A stretch of DNA of 64,000 bases, taken from Chromohalobacter israelensis. GTDB taxonomy: Bacteria; Pseudomonadota; Gammaproteobacteria; Pseudomonadales; Halomonadaceae. Below, piece by piece: positions 1 to 10,161 of the stretch. The stretch is from contig JQNW01000001.1 of NCBI GenBank assembly GCA_000761475.1, positions 744,001 to 808,000 on the forward strand, given 5' to 3'. The stretch's first letter is position 1. Each line of letters opens with the position of its first letter. The notes under the pieces were generated by a model, which worked only from the letters and a program-made list of their open reading frames with translations, did no database searches and was not told the origin of the DNA. The position numbers and the translations under genes are program-made.

Positions 1-62
1 ACGCGTGGCGACTTCAACCACGGTGCCTTGCGTGCCAGCTCGACGTCTTCCTGGGTAATCAT
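1..62 (-). CDS. 5' end of an unidentified gene, cut by the window edge
   Basis: Twenty N-terminal codons are visible (MITQEDVELARKAPWLKSPR), beginning at an ATG at 62..60. A GGAGG and a GGGAG lie just upstream on the minus strand, which makes this a credible gene start. Too little protein is present to name a family. It is transcribed away from the chemoreceptor gene at 195. Confidence 0.5.
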   Translation of the reverse strand, partial: MITQEDVELARKAPWLKSPR

Positions 63-194
63 CTCCCAACCTCCCGATACACTTGCTGTCTCGCTTGTTG
101 TGTGTGACTCACGGCTACCACTACGACTTTAGTGCAATGCGTGAAGTTCCGCCATGCGTCACATCGGCGCGGACAGCACCGTATCTTCGGGTTG

Positions 195-2135
195 TCATGA
201 CGCCAGCAAGCGCTCGCCTTGCGATGACGCCGACACCTTGAAACGCCCCACCAGTTGCGTCATGCCATCGGCTTCCTCATCCAGCAATTTGCTGGCCGCC
301 GCTGCCTGTTCGACCAGGGCAGCATTGCGTTGGGTGACTTCTTCGAGTTGCGAAACCGCCTGGTTGACCTGCTCGATCCCCGACGATTGCTCCTGCGAGG
401 CACTGGCGATTTCCGCAACGAATTGCGCCATCTGCTGCACGCCCTCCGAGATGGCGCCCATCCGCTCATTTGCATCGCTGGCCAGCTGTTCTCCGCGGTC
501 GATGTTGGCAACATTAGTGTCCACCAAGGTGCGGATTTGACTAGCCTCGTCGGCGCAACGCTGTGCCAGCGTACGTACCTCCTCCGCAACGACCGAAAAG
601 CCTCGCCCATGCTCACCGGCGCGCGCTGCTTCCACTGAGGCATTGAGTGCCAGGAGGTTGGTCTGAAAGGCGATTTGATCGATGGCTTCGACGATGCTGG
701 TCACTTGCTGGTTGGAATCCTTTATCGAAATCATCGCTTCACGCGTGCTCCCGACAACCTCGCCGCCCTCACGCGCTTCTCGCTCGAGTCGCTCGGTGAG
801 ATCACGAGCCTGGGCGGCCGAGTCCGCCGTCTGCTTCACGGTAGAAGTAATCTCCTCCATGCTCGAAGCGGTCTCGACAATGGACGATGATTGTTCCTCA
901 GTGCGCTGGGCGAGATCTTCGTTGCCTTGTGCGATCTCTCCGCTCGCGCTGTTTACGCTCTCAGCGCTGCGCTTGATCTGGACGACCATGCGCTCGATGT
1001 CCTCGGTCGAGGCATTGAAAGCACGATTGAGCTGGGCCAGTTCGTCGCTGCCCCAGACATCTAGCCGCTGCGTGAGGTCCCCCTCGCGCTCAGCGATGAT
1101 ACGCAGCGTGCGCTTGAGCGGCACCACGATGCTTCGCGTGACGACGGTCGCCAGGGTAATGGCGATCCCCAGCGCCACCAGCGCCCCGACCATATAGCCC
1201 CAGAAGGCCTGATGCGCCTGTTGCCGCAACTCGGCGGCGGCGGCCACCAGTTCCTCGCCTCCCTGTAGTGCCACTTCATTGAGCAAATCGATCCGCTCGC
1301 TTTGCTTGTCGAACCAGGTCGTCGGCGAGATATCGAAACCACCCTCGACACCCTGCTGTACGGCGGTGTCACGCATTGCCATCACCTCTTCCACCACGGG
1401 GCTTGCCATGCGTGTTTTCAATGCTTCGATCAACGACGGCGTCGCCAGCGACTGAAACGTCTCGTCGAACGCGCTCTCTTCGCCCAACAGGGTCAGATAA
1501 CGGCGATACAAATCGGGATTGAATGCATCGGCAGCAAAGGCGTTGGACAGCAAGGCTCGCTCGATCCCCGCGCGCTCCTTGACTTCCTGCAAGGCGTAGA
1601 ACGCCCCCAGACGCTGCACCAGTTCACCATTGCCGGTGGTATCGGCAAGTGCCGCGACACCACCCAACAGCAGGCCGTTGATAGTGGTGTAATAACCGAT
1701 GGCCGAGGCGGTCTCTGCGCTTAGGTCATCGACATCGCCACGCTGGCGATTCAGCCCCTCCAACTGCTCGCGCGCCGAACCAAAGCGGTCTCCGATACGC
1801 TCGCCTAGCGTGTCGGTATCCACCGCGGCAAAGGCCTTTTCGAAGGCTGCCAAGCGCTCGTCGGTGGCGCGACGCTGATCCTGGATAGCATCGCCGAAGG
1901 ACTCACCTTCACTGCCCAGGTAGCCCGCGCTCATGCCTCGCTCGCGCTGTAGCTGATGCACTAATGCCCCGGCGCGACTGGCAAGCTCGGCCAAGGTTTC
2001 CAAGCGTGTCATGCTGCTCATGGTTCGCTCACGTTCGAGCGCACCCATCATGGCAAACCAAACAAGCACAACCAGCGGCACGATGAGTGTCAGCGTAAAC
2101 TTCTGACCTAACGATAGACGATGCAACAGCTTCAT
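195..2135 (-). CDS. Methyl-accepting chemotaxis protein with NIT sensor domain
   Basis: This is an inner-membrane chemoreceptor of 646 aa that signals to CheA/CheW. The N-terminus has a short cytoplasmic tail and a membrane segment at about residues 10-31. The periplasmic part contains the HQLQRERGMSAGYLGS stretch typical of nitrate/nitrite-sensing (NIT, PF08376) domains, to about residue 290. A second membrane helix near residue 310-335 leads into a HAMP domain (VPLKRTLRIIAEREGDLTQR). The cytoplasmic coiled coil carries the conserved hairpin tip [20 protein letters not shown]. The ATG at 2135 directly precedes the basic leader MKLLHRLSLGQK. A FliA-like promoter lies upstream. The domain suggests nitrate/nitrite as ligand, but NIT domains vary, so the ligand is inferred. 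Confidence 0.93.
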   Translation of the reverse strand: MKLLHRLSLGQKFTLTLIVPLVVLVWFAMMGALERERTMSSMTRLETLAELASRAGALVHQLQRERGMSAGYLGSEGESFGDAIQDQRRATDERLAAFEKAFAAVDTDTLGERIGDRFGSAREQLEGLNRQRGDVDDLSAETASAIGYYTTINGLLLGGVAALADTTGNGELVQRLGAFYALQEVKERAGIERALLSNAFAADAFNPDLYRRYLTLLGEESAFDETFQSLATPSLIEALKTRMASPVVEEVMAMRDTAVQQGVEGGFDISPTTWFDKQSERIDLLNEVALQGGEELVAAAAELRQQAHQAFWGYMVGALVALGIAITLATVVTRSIVVPLKRTLRIIAEREGDLTQRLDVWGSDELAQLNRAFNASTEDIERMVVQIKRSAESVNSASGEIAQGNEDLAQRTEEQSSSIVETASSMEEITSTVKQTADSAAQARDLTERLEREAREGGEVVGSTREAMISIKDSNQQVTSIVEAIDQIAFQTNLLALNASVEAARAGEHGRGFSVVAEEVRTLAQRCADEASQIRTLVDTNVANIDRGEQLASDANERMGAISEGVQQMAQFVAEIASASQEQSSGIEQVNQAVSQLEEVTQRNAALVEQAAAASKLLDEEADGMTQLVGRFKVSASSQGERLLAS

Positions 2136-2186
2136 GACGGCCTCTTGTGACTGCGTTGAGAAAGCACTATGGGCTACTACTTTCGT

Positions 2187-2213
2187 TTATCGACCCCAAC
2201 TAAGTTTTCTTAA
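2187..2213 (-). promoter_or_regulatory. Possible FliA (sigma-28) promoter of the NIT chemoreceptor
   Basis: On the minus strand GTCGATAA (2194..2187) matches the sigma-28 -10 consensus GCCGATAA at 7 of 8 positions. TTAAGAAA lies exactly 11 nt upstream, in the position of the TAAAGTTT -35, but is a poor match. It sits about 50 nt before the chemoreceptor ATG. Confidence 0.5.
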
Positions 2214-2326
2214 CCCTGCTCGTTGTCCTCCTTGGCTTGGCATTGCCCCGAATTCGGTCCACCAAGCAAAAAGCCACGCTTTAATGGGGGAGGCTCTCGG
2301 TAATGCGGACGGAGAACTTGTTAGTT

Positions 2327-2926
2327 TCAGCCGAGGATAAAGATCACGCAGGCCGCAGTGAGCGCCCCCATGGTCACGTTGAACACCCGCCAGGCACGAG
2401 GGCCCTTGAGCCAGCGCCCGATGGCGGTGCCGAACCCCGCCCAGAGCGCGATGCAGGGAAACCCCACGAGCTCGGCCACCCCCGCCAGCACGAGGGCGTT
2501 GACGACGGTGTTGCCATCCTCGGGCAGAAAGCTCGCCATCAACGTCAATCCCATCACCCAGGCCTTGGGATTGGCGAACTGGAAGGCGGCCGCCTGCCAA
2601 AAGCTCAAGGGGTGGCCTTCGCTCGCGCCGAAGTGCGGCGGCGGTGCCGTCGCGATGCCCCAGGCCAGATACAGCAGATAGAGGCTGCCGATGATGCGCA
2701 GCAGCGTCTGCACCAGCGGAAAACGCTCGAAGACGACACCCAAGCCCAGCGCCAGCGACGCAAACAGCACGAAGCAGCCACCGATGATGCCCAATAGGTG
2801 CGGCATGGTACGTCGGAACCCGTAATTGGCCCCGGAGGCAGTGAGCATCATGTTGTTGGGGCCCGGCGTGATGGTCATGGAAATCATGAACAAGGCAGCG
2901 GGCCCGAAAGCGGACAGCATGTCCAT
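2327..2926 (-). CDS. LysE/RhtB-family amino-acid exporter
   Basis: This 199 aa membrane protein begins with the family hallmark ITPGPNNMMLTASGANYG at about residues 19-36, followed by repeated hydrophobic helices (for example LLGIIGGCFVLFASLALGLG). LysE/RhtB proteins export amino acids or related metabolites. Length is normal for the family (about 200-210 aa). It is divergent from the MocR-type regulator at 3026, with about 100 bp between the starts, an arrangement common for exporter/regulator pairs. It is therefore probably controlled by that regulator. The substrate cannot be read from sequence. Confidence 0.9.
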   Translation of the reverse strand: MDMLSAFGPAALFMISMTITPGPNNMMLTASGANYGFRRTMPHLLGIIGGCFVLFASLALGLGVVFERFPLVQTLLRIIGSLYLLYLAWGIATAPPPHFGASEGHPLSFWQAAAFQFANPKAWVMGLTLMASFLPEDGNTVVNALVLAGVAELVGFPCIALWAGFGTAIGRWLKGPRAWRVFNVTMGALTAACVIFILG

Positions 2927-2956
2927 CTTGATTGCACCCTCACAATTTATTCGAAC

Positions 2957-3025
2957 GGGTTTATTGTCTCCCTCTTTTGTGAGAATAATGAGCGCAATAA
3001 CAGCGTCAAAGGTTTTATTGTCACC
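2957..3025. promoter_or_regulatory. Direct-repeat operator candidate between lysE-like and mocR-like genes
   Basis: Two nearly identical boxes lie 53 bp apart on the same strand: GGGTTTATTGTCTCC (2957-2971) and GGTTTTATTGTCACC (3011-3025), the second ending at the MocR ATG. An inverted CAATAA half-box lies between them near 2995. MocR/PdxR regulators are known to bind direct repeats with this kind of spacing. Binding here is an inference. Confidence 0.5.
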
Positions 3026-4420
3026 ATGACAATCTGGACACCCGAACTGCCCGAGGGCGGTCCACGCTACCGGCGCATCGCCGAGGCCATCGCCAGGGCC
3101 GTCGAAAGTGGCGATCTGGCCCCCGGCGACAAGCTACCGCCCCAACGCCGACTGGCCGATCGTCTGGGCGTCACCATCGGGACCATCACCCGCGCCTACG
3201 CCACGGCCCACCGCCAGGGCTGGGTCGATTCGCGGGTGGGCAGCGGTACCTATGTCCGCCAGCCCCTCGGGGAAGCGCCCACCAGTTTTCGTGCCGGGCA
3301 ACCTGTCGACCAGGGCATGATCGACATGGGAATGAGCTTGCCGCCGCCGCATCCGTTGCGCAGTCAGGGACTTCAAAACGCCCTCGAGAGTCTCACTGCC
3401 TCGCCGCAGTCCCTTCAGACGGCCACCGAGTACCAGCCGGAGGCCGGCGACGAGGGGCAGCGGGCGCGCATCGCGGCCTGGCAAGGAAGCCTCGGCCTGC
3501 CCGACGACCCGGGTCGGCTGGTCATCACGCAAGGCGGCCAGCACGGCATCCAGCTCGCCCTGCAAGTCCTCACCCAGCCGGGTGATCTGGTAGCGGGCGA
3601 CGCGTTGACGTACCCGGGCTTCATCTCCGCCGCCCAGCAGGCCCACCTGCGGCCGATGGCAGTGCCCATGGACGAGGGGGGCATGGACCTCGATGCCCTG
3701 ACCCGGTTGTGCGCTCGCCAACCACCGCGCGCGCTCTACACCACGCCCGATCTCAACAACCCCACCGGTGCACGACTCGATGAAGCACGTCGCAGGCGAC
3801 TGGTGGCCCTGGCGCGCGAGCACGACATCTGGCTGATCGAGGACGCCGTACAGTACCTCCCGCAGGCCGAGCGCGGCACGCCACTGGTCGAGCTGGCGCC
3901 AGAGCGCACCCTGCACATCTTCAGTACCTCCAAGGTGCTGGCCGGCGGGCTGCGCATTGGCAGCCTCACGGTGCCGGTGCATCTGCTTGAGCGGCTGGGT
4001 ACGGCGATTCGCACCCAAAGCTGGATGGTGGCGCCGCTGATGGTCGAGACGGCCTGCCGCTGGATGGAGAGCCCCGCCAGCCAGGAACTGCTCCTCTGGC
4101 AGATCGACGAGCTTGCCGCTCGTCGCACGCTGGCGCTGGACCGCCTGGCAGTGCATGGCGCGCGGAGCCGTCAGGGCTCGTCGCTGGTCTGGCTGCCGCT
4201 ACCGGCAGGACGGCGCAGCAGCGAGTTGCAGACGCTGCTCGCCAGGCGCGGCGTCAAGGTGTCCACGCCGGAGCCCTTCTGCATGGGCAGCGAACCGGCC
4301 CCCCAGGCACTGCGATTGTGTCTGGGGCCTCCTGCGAATCGCAACTCACTGGAAAAGGCGCTGTCGCTGATCGATGAGGCACTCTCGGAAGCGCCATCGT
4401 CGCCCTGGCAGACGCTGTAA
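3026..4420 (+). CDS. MocR/PdxR-family PLP-dependent transcriptional regulator
   Basis: This 464 aa protein fuses an N-terminal GntR winged helix to a class I aminotransferase-like domain. The DNA-binding part is seen in ARAVESGDLAPGDKLPPQRR followed by LADRLGVTIGTITRAYATA (about residues 15-65). The aminotransferase part has TTPDLNNPTGARL and the PLP-lysine segment HIFSTSKVLAGGLRIGSL. The open frame extends upstream to 2798, but I chose the ATG at 3026: protein-like sequence starts there, and the upstream portion overlaps the divergent lysE-like gene. MocR regulators sense PLP-amino acid adducts and often control an adjacent, divergent exporter, which fits the neighbour. Confidence 0.9.
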   Translation: MTIWTPELPEGGPRYRRIAEAIARAVESGDLAPGDKLPPQRRLADRLGVTIGTITRAYATAHRQGWVDSRVGSGTYVRQPLGEAPTSFRAGQPVDQGMIDMGMSLPPPHPLRSQGLQNALESLTASPQSLQTATEYQPEAGDEGQRARIAAWQGSLGLPDDPGRLVITQGGQHGIQLALQVLTQPGDLVAGDALTYPGFISAAQQAHLRPMAVPMDEGGMDLDALTRLCARQPPRALYTTPDLNNPTGARLDEARRRRLVALAREHDIWLIEDAVQYLPQAERGTPLVELAPERTLHIFSTSKVLAGGLRIGSLTVPVHLLERLGTAIRTQSWMVAPLMVETACRWMESPASQELLLWQIDELAARRTLALDRLAVHGARSRQGSSLVWLPLPAGRRSSELQTLLARRGVKVSTPEPFCMGSEPAPQALRLCLGPPANRNSLEKALSLIDEALSEAPSSPWQTL

Positions 4421-4502
4421 GGAGATGGAACGAGGCTCTCCTCTGGCGCGACGATCCCTCGCCCAGTACGGTCCCTCACCCAGGCACGCCCCCTCACAAG
4501 AA

Positions 4503-4530
4503 AAACCCGCCGGACGTATCCGTCGGGTTT
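4503..4530. terminator. Bidirectional terminator between mocR-like gene and katE
   Basis: A 12-bp stem (AAACCCGCCGGA / TCCGTCGGGTTT, one mismatch) with a CGTA loop lies between the convergent genes. On the minus strand it runs into a T-rich tract (TTTTTCTT), the form needed for katE. Confidence 0.8.
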
Positions 4531-4601
4531 CGGTGGCGACACATTGCCGTGCTGCCGCAAGACGTGCGGGAGGCGTTACCGGCCGGCGACCGGCGACGCG
4601 T

Positions 4602-6752
4602 TCAGGCCGGCATGCTGTTGGCCCTGGCATCGCGCGGCCAGACTCGATGCTGGCCCATCGCCTCGGTGAACGGAGTGAAGACATCGTCCACCGTGGCTCC
4701 CAGGAAGATACCGTCTTCCTGGGTGGGCACGCCCGCGGCGGACAGCAGATCCCGACCCTCGCCGATGGCGGCGATCGCCTTGAGGTGCTTGTAGGCCTCC
4801 TGGACGTAATACAGTCCCAGCCCGGACTGCGACAGCGCCTTGGCGCTTTCGGCGCCGCCGACCACGATCACCGAATCCAGTGTCACCGACGGCAAGCCGT
4901 TGAGCATGGCATCGGGGACGACCTGCTGCCCGTTGGTCGCCTTGACCGGCGCCATGCTCGGTGCAATGACAATGCCCTTGGCTCCCTCGGCCTCGAGCTT
5001 GGCCTTGAGGGCTTCCACCTGATCGCCATCGACGCCGTCGGCCACCAGTAACGCCACCTTGCGGTACTTGATGTCATGCGGCAGGCGCGCCATCAGGCTC
5101 AGCGCCTCGGAAGCCTGTTGCGAGCCATTGCCCAGTTCCTCGGCGGGGGCCGGTTTCTCGGCAGGCGTTTCGATGCCGTGGTTTTCACCGACTCGCCGCG
5201 CCAGTTCAAGGTCGATGTTGGGCAGGATCTTCTGGATCACCCGTTCGCGGATCCACGGCCGTTCCACCTTGGACAATTCGAAGGTGTAGGCGGCGATGAT
5301 GTGTTCCTTCTCGACGTCGGTCTGCGAATTCCAGAACAGCGTGGCCTGCGAATAGTGATCGCCGAACGACGCGCTACGCGCACGGATCTTGTTGGCATCG
5401 ACGCGTTCGTTGACCGTCTCGAAGCCGCCATTTTCCGGTGCCGGCGGCGTTTCGCTCGGGTAGCCGTCATCGATCGAATTGGGCTCGTAGGATGCCTGCC
5501 CCTTGTTGATGGTCTGGCGATGCATGGAATCGCGCTGGTTGTTGTGGAACGGGCACACCGGCTGGTTGATCGGGATTTCGTGGAAGTTGGGCCCGCCCAG
5601 ACGCAGCATCTGGGTATCCAGGTAGGAGAACAGGCGTCCCTGCAACAGCGGGTCATTGGTGAAGTCGATACCCGGCACGACATTGCCCGGATTGAATGCC
5701 ACCTGCTCGGTCTCGGCGAAGAAGTTGTCAGGGTTGCGATCGAGCACCATCTTGCCGATGGGAGTGACCGGCACCTGCTCCTCGGGGATGAGCTTGGTCG
5801 GATCGAGTATATCGAAGTCGAACTTGTGCTCGTCCTCTTCCTCGATGACCTGAATGCCAAACTCGTATTCTAGGAAATCGCCGCTCTCGATATCGTCCCA
5901 CATATTGCGGCGATTGAAGTCCGGGTCGCGCCCCCAGAGTTTCTGCGCCTCGTCCCAGATCAACGAACAAGTGCCCGCCAGCGGCTTCCAGTGGAACTTC
6001 ACGAACCGTGCCTTGCCCTGCTTGTCGACCAGCCGGAAGGTATGCACGCCGAAACCTTCCATGTTGCGATAATGACGCGGGAAGGCGCGATCCGACATGG
6101 TCCAGAGCACCATGTGAGCGCTTTCCGGCATCAGCGAGACGAAATCCCAGAAGGTGTCGTGAGCCGACTGCCCCTGCGGAATCTCGTTGTGCGGCTCGGG
6201 CTTCACGGCATGCACGAAGTCGGGAAACTTGATCGCATCCTGAATGAAGAACACCGGCATGTCGTTGCCGACCAGGTCCCAGTTGCCTTCGTCGGTGTAG
6301 AACTTGGTGGCGAAGCCCCGCACGTCGCGCACCGTATCGTTGGAACCGCGCGGCCCCTGCACCGTGGAGAACCGCACGAAGACGGGCGTTTTCTTGTCCG
6401 GGTCCTGAAACAACCCTGCCTTGGAGTACTGGGCGGCCGCCGCGTAAGGCTGGAAATAGCCGTGCGCCGCCGCGCCGCGAGCGTGAACGATGCGCTCGGG
6501 AATGCGTTCGTTGTCGAAATGGTTGAGTTTTTCGCGGAAGATGAAATCTTCCATCAAGGTCGGGCCACGCTCGCCGGCCTTCAGCGAATTGTGGTTGTCG
6601 GCGATCCGAGTACCCTGATTGGTACGCAGGTCGTGCCCTTTTGCATCGCTGCGAAACGCTTCCAGGCGATCGGACTTGCTCGACTCGGTCGTCTTGTGGG
6701 CCGTATCGTGCGCCTCATCGCTATTGGAATGCGTATAGGGGTTCTTAGCCAT
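4602..6752 (-). CDS. katE: Large-subunit (clade 2) catalase HPII
   Basis: This 716 aa haem catalase dismutates hydrogen peroxide. The catalytic His is residue 90 in [19 protein letters not shown]. The conserved core follows in [19 protein letters not shown] and [20 protein letters not shown]. The haem-ligand Tyr lies in [20 protein letters not shown]. The last roughly 170 residues form the extra DJ-1/flavodoxin-like domain ([18 protein letters not shown]) found only in large-subunit catalases. The frame is open to 6797, but the ATG at 6752 (MAKNPYTHS) has a GAGGAGAG ribosome site and the usual KatE-type polar N-tail. Its 3' end faces the mocR-like gene across a terminator. Confidence 0.97.
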   Translation of the reverse strand: MAKNPYTHSNSDEAHDTAHKTTESSKSDRLEAFRSDAKGHDLRTNQGTRIADNHNSLKAGERGPTLMEDFIFREKLNHFDNERIPERIVHARGAAAHGYFQPYAAAAQYSKAGLFQDPDKKTPVFVRFSTVQGPRGSNDTVRDVRGFATKFYTDEGNWDLVGNDMPVFFIQDAIKFPDFVHAVKPEPHNEIPQGQSAHDTFWDFVSLMPESAHMVLWTMSDRAFPRHYRNMEGFGVHTFRLVDKQGKARFVKFHWKPLAGTCSLIWDEAQKLWGRDPDFNRRNMWDDIESGDFLEYEFGIQVIEEEDEHKFDFDILDPTKLIPEEQVPVTPIGKMVLDRNPDNFFAETEQVAFNPGNVVPGIDFTNDPLLQGRLFSYLDTQMLRLGGPNFHEIPINQPVCPFHNNQRDSMHRQTINKGQASYEPNSIDDGYPSETPPAPENGGFETVNERVDANKIRARSASFGDHYSQATLFWNSQTDVEKEHIIAAYTFELSKVERPWIRERVIQKILPNIDLELARRVGENHGIETPAEKPAPAEELGNGSQQASEALSLMARLPHDIKYRKVALLVADGVDGDQVEALKAKLEAEGAKGIVIAPSMAPVKATNGQQVVPDAMLNGLPSVTLDSVIVVGGAESAKALSQSGLGLYYVQEAYKHLKAIAAIGEGRDLLSAAGVPTQEDGIFLGATVDDVFTPFTEAMGQHRVWPRDARANSMPA

Positions 6753-6955
6753 GGTCAAACTCTCCTCGTTTGCAGAATGGCCCCCGCGCACTTGCAAGAC
6801 GTCATTCGAACGCGGCCTATCGGTTCCCTGGCCTGCCCGTTCGACAACGCTGTGTTATCACGCTTTTTTCAATGTCTCCTTGAAGGTAGACAGGGCCACC
6901 TGAGAAGCGCAAATACCGCTCGCCCGGACAGCGCTATCCAACCGCCCGATACAAA

Positions 6956-6983
6956 AAACCCGCCGGCGATGTCCGGCGGGTTT
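6956..6983 (-). terminator. Terminator of the dCache chemoreceptor gene
   Basis: A perfect 11-bp stem (AAACCCGCCGG / CCGGCGGGTTT) is followed on the minus strand by a T6 run (TTTTTTGT). It lies 24 bp past the chemoreceptor stop codon. Confidence 0.85.
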
Positions 6984-7007
6984 GCGTGGTGGCCCGAGGG
7001 CCGCGCA

Positions 7008-9107
7008 TCAGCGCGCGTGCGAGTCGCTCGGCAGCGCGGCCGGCTGGTGGTTTCTTTCCCCTTCGCCCCGCTCACGCAGCGTGAAGGCGCCGACGGTCTC
7101 GGCGAGACGATGCGACTGGGCCTTGAGCTCGGCGGCGGCGGTGGCACTCTGCTCGACCATGGCGGCATTCTGCTGCGTCATGTTGTCGAGTTCGGTCACC
7201 GCGACATTGACCTGGCCGATGCCATCGCGCTGTTCGCTGGTCGCGGCGTCGATCTCGCCGAGGACCTCCGAGACCCGAGCCACGCCCTCGACGATTTCGT
7301 CCATCGCCGTGCCCGCGCTGCGTGCCAGCTCCGCGCCGGCCTGGGTCTTGTCGGCGGCATTGTCGATCAGCGACTTGATCTCGCGCGACGCCTCGGCGCT
7401 GCGCGTGGCGAGCTGGCGTACCTCGCTGGCCACCACCGCAAAGCCGCGCCCTTGCTCGCCGGCCCGCGCCGCCTCGACCGAGGCATTGAGCGCCAGCAGG
7501 TTGGTCTGGAAGGCGATGCCATCCATGGTGGTCACGATCTCGGCCACCTGATGCGAGGCCGCCTCGATCTCGTCCATGGTCTTCACCACGTCCCCGACGA
7601 CCTGGCCACCCCGCGTCGCCGACTGACTGGCCGAAGTGGCAAGGCCGCTGGCCTGGCGCGCCGAGTCGGCGGTATTCGAGACCGTGCCGGTCAACTCCTC
7701 CATCGAGGCCGAGGTTTCCTGCAGGCTGGAGGCGGTGGTATCCGTGCGCCCGGCGAGATCCTGGCTGGCCGAGGCGATCTCCGACGAGGCCACGCGCACC
7801 GAATCGCTGCTGTCGCGCACGTCCAGCAGTACATCGTTCATGGTGTCGGCGAAGGCATTGAACTGCGTGGCCAGCTCGGCGATCTCGTTGCGACCACGCA
7901 CCGGCAGGCGCTGGGTCAGGTCGCCGCCACCGGAGGCGATATCGCGCATGCGGCCGGCCAACTGGCGCAGCGGCCTTGACAGGCTGCCGCCCAGCAGCCA
8001 GCTGACCAGCAGCCCCAATGCCGCGATGACCGCACCCACCGCGATCATGCCGGCCATGTCGGCTTGGCGCTGGGCCTCGAGGTCCGCCTGCAGGTCATCG
8101 GCGCCTGCCATGACCACATCCGCCGGCAGACGAATCATCACGACCCAGGGTTTGCTGTCTTCCAGCAACCGGAACGGCCAGTACAGCTCGATCATCTCGC
8201 CCGAGGCGTCACGCACCGGATCGCCGGCCTTGGCCCGCTGCAATTGCGAAATCACCGTCTCGTCGAAGATGGCGTCCGCCTGCTTGCCCGCCGCCTCGGC
8301 ATGACCGGTGGAGGCGGTAATCCCGCCGCGTGGGGCGATCAGCGCCATCTCGCCGGCACCGTCGTAGAGCGAGCCATTCGCCTCGCGAAGCAGCCCCTGA
8401 ATGAAGTCCACCGACAGATCAACCCCGGCGCTGCCCAGGAATTCACCGTCGACCATCACCGGCACGTTGAACGAGGTCACCATCAGGGTCTTGCCGTTGT
8501 AGTCGTACGGGGCCGGGTCGATGACACAGGGCTTCTGGGTCTCGCGCGGGCATAGATAATATTCGCCCTCGCGAATGCCACTGTCCTGGCGCGTCTCGCT
8601 TTCCATGGTCTCGCCCAGAGGCAGCACTTCGATGTCGCCCGACTCAGTGCGATACCACCATGGCATGAAGCGACCATCGGGGCCATAGCCGGCGTCTTCA
8701 CGCCCCGTGTACTCGCTGTCATCGCCGAAGGCATCGGGTTCCCAGCCGATGAAGGCATCCAGCAGATCGGGGTTTTCCGCCACCGTGTCGCGAATCACGT
8801 TCGACAGTTCCTCGCGGGACAACGAGACGCCCCGATCCCCCTCCATCAGTTCGTTGAGCGAGGCGAGGTTGCGCGCCTGATCCAACGCCTGGGTCAGCCG
8901 CGCCTGAATCCGCTCGGCCTGGGTCGAGGCCACCGCATCCAGGCGTTGCTCGATGTTCTGTTCGAGCAGTTCACGAGTTTGACCATCGACGAAGGCCATC
9001 GAGCGAGAGTTGGCGAAGGTGGCATAGCCCACCAGCGCCACCACCAGGACCACGATGCAGGCCCCGACGAGGGTCGCGACCAGCGTACGAATCGATTTGA
9101 AATGCAT
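7008..9107 (-). CDS. Methyl-accepting chemotaxis protein with dCache-type sensor
   Basis: This is a second chemoreceptor, 699 aa. A membrane anchor ([20 protein letters not shown], residues about 8-30) precedes a roughly 300-residue periplasmic region with Cache-like features ([39 protein letters not shown]). A second helix ([20 protein letters not shown]) leads to HAMP ([20 protein letters not shown]) and the signalling hairpin [20 protein letters not shown]. dCache domains commonly bind amino acids or small organic ligands, but the ligand is not predictable here. I took the ATG at 9107 rather than 9206 because it has GGAGGTG in ribosome-site position and starts the positively charged leader [10 protein letters not shown] strong FliA promoter lies about 175 nt upstream. 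Confidence 0.94.
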   Translation of the reverse strand: MHFKSIRTLVATLVGACIVVLVVALVGYATFANSRSMAFVDGQTRELLEQNIEQRLDAVASTQAERIQARLTQALDQARNLASLNELMEGDRGVSLSREELSNVIRDTVAENPDLLDAFIGWEPDAFGDDSEYTGREDAGYGPDGRFMPWWYRTESGDIEVLPLGETMESETRQDSGIREGEYYLCPRETQKPCVIDPAPYDYNGKTLMVTSFNVPVMVDGEFLGSAGVDLSVDFIQGLLREANGSLYDGAGEMALIAPRGGITASTGHAEAAGKQADAIFDETVISQLQRAKAGDPVRDASGEMIELYWPFRLLEDSKPWVVMIRLPADVVMAGADDLQADLEAQRQADMAGMIAVGAVIAALGLLVSWLLGGSLSRPLRQLAGRMRDIASGGGDLTQRLPVRGRNEIAELATQFNAFADTMNDVLLDVRDSSDSVRVASSEIASASQDLAGRTDTTASSLQETSASMEELTGTVSNTADSARQASGLATSASQSATRGGQVVGDVVKTMDEIEAASHQVAEIVTTMDGIAFQTNLLALNASVEAARAGEQGRGFAVVASEVRQLATRSAEASREIKSLIDNAADKTQAGAELARSAGTAMDEIVEGVARVSEVLGEIDAATSEQRDGIGQVNVAVTELDNMTQQNAAMVEQSATAAAELKAQSHRLAETVGAFTLRERGEGERNHQPAALPSDSHAR

Positions 9108-9279
9108 GCTCACACCTCCATCCCGAGTGACCGGGCGAAGGAGCATACGGGACGCAGCGATGCCGATACGGCAGCGCCCGCCACCTGGCGGCACATGGAT
9201 AAGCAAGGCAACATGGAAACGATCTCGTCATGACAGGATTCAAGTGGGCAGGGGCAGGCGTTGACGCCCCGTGCCCCGC

Positions 9280-9306
9280 GTATCGGCCGGTCATAAGTAA
9301 ACTTTA
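9280..9306 (-). promoter_or_regulatory. FliA (sigma-28) promoter of the dCache chemoreceptor
   Basis: On the minus strand TAAAGTTT (9306..9299) and GCCGATAC (9287..9280) are separated by exactly 11 nt. This matches the sigma-28 consensus at 15 of 16 positions. It is the main recognisable element in the 439-bp gap 9108-9546; I see nothing else there. Confidence 0.85.
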
Positions 9307-9546
9307 GGCAACGTACGACCTGTCCGCGCTCCGTCTCCCAGCGCTCCTTCTCTCCGCCCACTCCCCGCCTCTTTCTCCCGTCGCTGCGGCCGACTCGACG
9401 TGGATTCAGGCTTACAGCACCCCAGGCAATGGACGCACACGCCTTGCTTGTAATGATCACGGGGGTTTTGCAAACTGCCTCGCGATGGCGCGGATGCAGA
9501 TGCGCCGCCGGCAGCATGCCCCAACGACGACGACAGGGAACGTGGT

Positions 9547-10161
9547 ATGTCCGATGCCTCAAGCCGCTCTCCCGGGCGCTCCTCGATAGCGGCGGATGAC
9601 GCCTCCGCCGCGCCCGCCCCCGAAGGAGAGCGCCTGCCCGACCTGCTTCGGCGCGTGGCCCAGCGCGATCGCCGCGCCTTCGCGCAGCTGTACGCGGCCA
9701 CGTCGGCGAAACTCCATGGCACGGTACTGCGTATCTTGAAGGAGCGGGGCCGGGCCGACGACGTGGTTCAGGAAGCCTACGTCACGATCTGGCAGAAGGC
9801 GGCACAGTTCGACGCCGAGCGTGCCTCGCCCATTGCCTGGATGGTCGCCATCGCCCGCCATGCCGCCATCGACGAGCTGCGCCGCCGGCCCCGGGCCCCT
9901 CACGAGCCGGAAGAGGCGCTGGCCCACACGCCCGCCGATGGGCCCAGCGCCCGTGAGTACCTGGAACACGAGCAGGACGCCAAGCGGCTGCATGCGTGCC
10001 TGGAAGCGCTCGAGGCCGAGCGCCGGGACATGGTTCGCCTCGCGTACCTGGACGGCTGGTCGCGCGCCGATCTGGCCACGCATTTCGAGCAGCCGGTGAA
10101 CACCGTCAAGACCTGGCTCCATCGGGCCTTGAAGCAACTCAAGGGGTGCCTGGCACCATGA
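9547..10161 (+). CDS. ECF-family RNA polymerase sigma factor
   Basis: This 204 aa protein has a region 2 core (RRAFAQLYAATSAKLHGTVL, then RADDVVQEAYVTIWQKAAQF) and a region 4 helix-turn-helix near the C-terminus (DLATHFEQPVNTVKTWLHRA). The roughly 30-residue Ser/Ala/Pro-rich N-terminus is variable in this group. It overlaps the next gene by 4 bp (ATGA), so the two are translationally coupled, and the partner is a membrane anti-sigma factor. It resembles SigK/RskA-type pairs. The inducing signal is not evident. Confidence 0.92.
   Translation: MSDASSRSPGRSSIAADDASAAPAPEGERLPDLLRRVAQRDRRAFAQLYAATSAKLHGTVLRILKERGRADDVVQEAYVTIWQKAAQFDAERASPIAWMVAIARHAAIDELRRRPRAPHEPEEALAHTPADGPSAREYLEHEQDAKRLHACLEALEAERRDMVRLAYLDGWSRADLATHFEQPVNTVKTWLHRALKQLKGCLAP

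Noticed and set aside
5991-7979. A 662-codon plus-strand frame across katE and the dCache chemoreceptor
   Set aside because: It is antisense to two well-supported genes and has an Arg/Gly/His-rich shadow composition with no recognisable motif.
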